The notes beneath the pieces were generated by a model, which was not told the DNA's origin, made no database searches, and saw nothing but the letters and a program-made list of their open reading frames with translations. Below, one piece after another: positions 4,657 through 6,075 of a DNA stretch of 6,075 nucleotides. Positions within the stretch are counted from its first letter, which is position 1, and each line of letters starts with the position of its first letter. The position numbers and the translations under genes were made by a program. The stretch lies in assembly GCA_027065635.1 (NCBI GenBank), contig JAMONQ010000174.1, forward strand, positions 1 through 6,075, in the 5' to 3' direction. The stretch comes from Campylobacterales bacterium (GTDB taxonomy: Bacteria > Campylobacterota > Campylobacteria > Campylobacterales > Hydrogenimonadaceae).

Positions 4657-5910
4657 CTACTTTTGAGCCTCTATCCTCTCTACAAGCGCCGTAGCTTCAT
4701 AGAGACCGTCTTGTAGCGAAATCCGCTCTTGCGGCTTCAGTTTGTCGAGAGTGGTGACACTTCCATCCTTTACGAGCTGAACATATCCGGGTCTGAGTTT
4801 GTGGCGCGGGTCGAGAGCTTTCAGAGCCTTTTTCGTCGCCGAAAGTCCCTCGTTTTTGCTGGTTAAAAAACGCTTTATAGCTACACTCATTTGTGGATGG
4901 AGAGGCTCTGCAAGTTCTCTCTTTCGATCCAGAAGTCGGCGGATCTGCTCTGAAAGCTGCACTTTCAGCATCTCTACACTCTCAAGCTGCAAAGCGATTT
5001 TACGGCTGATTGCACTCTGCTCGAGCCGGCTTTGCAAAGATAGGAGAGTCTCCTCTTTCAGAGATATCAGCTGACGCTCTCTGGCCGAAAGCCTCTCCAT
5101 CATCTCGTCGATTCCATAGAGCACCTCGATCCTGTCGGGTAATATCTGCTCCATGGCCGCACTCGGCGTAGGAGCACGCATATCGGCAACAAAATCGCTT
5201 ATCAGTGTATCGACTTCATGTCCAACCGCAGAAACGACTGGAGTATTGCATGCCGCAATCGCTCTGGCCACCTCCTCCTCGTTGAAAGCCCAAAGATCCT
5301 CCAGGCTTCCGCCGCCGCGACCGACTATCAGAACATCGGCTCCGAGCCTGTCGGCATACGCGATATGCCGCGCGATCTCTCCGGCCGACTCCGCCCCCTG
5401 AACCAGAGTATCCACCAAGGTGATCTTAAGCAGCGGCCACCTCTTCCGGGCTACACGGATCATATCCTGAATAGCCGCACCGGTTTTCGAGGTAACTATC
5501 GCTACATGACGGATTCTCCTTGGGATCTGACGTTTTCGCTCCGCAGAAAAGAGCCCCTCGGCCTGCAGCCTCTTTTTGAGCTGTTCGAATGCGGCGGCCA
5601 GCGCACCGGCTCCGTACGGCTCCACACTCTGCACCATCATCTGGTAGTTCCCCCTCGGAACATAGACGGTAATTGCACCGGAGAGAACCACATGCTGCCC
5701 CTCTTCGAGCCTGAATTTCAATCTCGCCGCATTGGAGCGAAACATAACACAAGAGAGACTGCTCTTTTCGTCTTTGATCGTAAAATAGATATGGCCGCTG
5801 CTGTGATATGTAACTCTGGAGAGCTCGCCTTCGACTCTGATCTGAATAAAAGTGGACTCGAGCAGTGACTTTATCTGCTCGTTTACCTGGCTGACTCTAA
5901 GCGTCTGCAT
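4657..5910 (-). CDS. xseA: Exodeoxyribonuclease VII large subunit
   Basis: Catalytic subunit of the exonuclease that, with several copies of XseB, degrades single-stranded DNA from both ends in repair. At 417 residues it is slightly shorter than E. coli XseA. The N-terminal OB fold for single-strand binding spans about 1-100 (FIQIRVEGELSRVTYHSSGH, then IYFTIKDE). The catalytic domain begins near 120, with VAIVTSKTGAAIQDM at 136-150. The hallmark GRGGGSLEDLWAFNEEEVAR (197-216) and SAVGHEVDTLISDFVADMRA (227-246) are complete. Residues about 265-335 form the long coiled-coil arm, and the C-terminal strand segment (LRPGYVQLVKDG onward) closes the protein. I chose ATG at 5910, which shares one base with the ubiE stop; GTG at 5913 would add one residue, but the purine-rich GAAGAAG would then abut it. 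xseB is not in the window. The ubiE-xseA order is also found in Campylobacter jejuni. Confidence 0.96.
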   Translation of the reverse strand: MQTLRVSQVNEQIKSLLESTFIQIRVEGELSRVTYHSSGHIYFTIKDEKSSLSCVMFRSNAARLKFRLEEGQHVVLSGAITVYVPRGNYQMMVQSVEPYGAGALAAAFEQLKKRLQAEGLFSAERKRQIPRRIRHVAIVTSKTGAAIQDMIRVARKRWPLLKITLVDTLVQGAESAGEIARHIAYADRLGADVLIVGRGGGSLEDLWAFNEEEVARAIAACNTPVVSAVGHEVDTLISDFVADMRAPTPSAAMEQILPDRIEVLYGIDEMMERLSARERQLISLKEETLLSLQSRLEQSAISRKIALQLESVEMLKVQLSEQIRRLLDRKRELAEPLHPQMSVAIKRFLTSKNEGLSATKKALKALDPRHKLRPGYVQLVKDGSVTTLDKLKPQERISLQDGLYEATALVERIEAQK

Positions 5911-6075
5911 CACTTCTTCGCGATAAGAAGAGTGGATATACCCATGGAGAATGACTCCGTATACTCTACATTGAAACCAGCCTTTTTCAGCTCATCTTTT
6001 AACATATCCGTCGTCAAAAACCCCTCTATCGAGTCCGGTAGATAGCGGTAGGCGTCATAGTTTCTGCTCACCAGT
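5910..6075 (-). CDS. ubiE: Demethylmenaquinone methyltransferase, C-terminal end only
   Basis: Only the last 54 codons and the TGA stop (5912-5910) are present; the gene enters from the right edge. The visible tail reads NYDAYRYLPDSIEGF, then DELKKAGFNVEYTESFSMG, then ISTLLIAKK. This is the characteristic C-terminus of the UbiE/MenG family: the Y-x-YLP-x-SI-x-x-F motif, the GF turn, and the final strand with the G-I/V-x-x-L-x-I/V-A-x-K pattern. The family transfers a methyl group from S-adenosylmethionine to demethylmenaquinone, the last step of menaquinone synthesis. The SAM-binding domain lies outside the window. The stop overlaps the xseA start, so the two genes are co-transcribed and probably translationally coupled. 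In an organism with a futalosine-route deaminase the product is expected to serve menaquinone only. Confidence 0.9.
   Translation of the reverse strand, partial: LVSRNYDAYRYLPDSIEGFLTTDMLKDELKKAGFNVEYTESFSMGISTLLIAKK

Noticed and set aside
4654..4668. GCTC-TACTTTT-GAGC as a terminator between the HExxH gene and xseA
   Set aside because: Only four base pairs with no T run on either side; too weak to call.
5218..5868. Plus-strand open frame of 216 codons opposite xseA
   Set aside because: Antisense to a complete xseA with both hallmark motifs; no ribosome site or recognisable domain.
1..6075. tRNA, rRNA, CRISPR array, insertion sequence or defence cassette
   Set aside because: I read both strands for cloverleaf-like stems, regularly spaced repeats and transposase motifs and saw none. 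Nearly all bases are accounted for by housekeeping genes.

Overview
The window reads as ordinary chromosomal DNA from a member of the Campylobacterota (the former Epsilonproteobacteria). The reasons are the gene content and order: aroQ divergent from a 6-aminodeoxyfutalosine deaminase that is followed by sppA, an adjacent ubiE-xseA pair, and a small HExxH protein of the SprA-related family. These neighbourhoods are typical of Campylobacter, Helicobacter, Sulfurimonas, Sulfurovum and Nitratiruptor relatives. Base composition looks close to half G+C (judged by eye, not counted). That is richer than Campylobacter or Helicobacter and fits an environmental or vent lineage better, but I cannot name the genus.

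Layout. Bases 1-672 (minus strand) hold the N-terminal 224 codons of an M24-type Xaa-Pro peptidase that runs off the left edge. It is preceded on the same strand by aroQ (676-1155), and the two are almost certainly one operon. A divergent control region (1156-1293) separates aroQ from the plus-strand deaminase gene mqnF (1294-2511). A 97-base gap carrying a clear TATAAT box leads to sppA (2609-3481). A strong hairpin at 3497-3515 ends sppA and sits against the stop codon of a minus-strand gene for a small RRM RNA-binding protein (3521-3802). A stretch of about 264 bases without a convincing gene (3803-4066) follows. Next is a plus-strand SprA-related putative metalloprotease gene that starts with TTG (4067-4654). 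Only two bases separate its stop from the stop of minus-strand xseA (4657-5910). xseA overlaps the end of ubiE, whose last 54 codons enter from the right edge.

How the genes work together. Two products belong to menaquinone synthesis: MqnF in the early futalosine route and UbiE/MenG in the final methylation. AroQ makes 3-dehydroshikimate on the way to chorismate, the precursor that feeds the futalosine route. The other genes are housekeeping: peptide turnover, membrane proteolysis of cleaved signal peptides, RNA binding, and single-strand DNA degradation in repair.

I found no mobile element, CRISPR array, RNA gene, defence cassette or clearly new system. The observations most worth checking are a possible structure that hides the sppA ribosome binding site in read-through transcripts, a perfect palindrome over a candidate aroQ promoter, the TTG start and unknown role of the HExxH protein, and an unexplained inverted repeat in the 3803-4066 gap.
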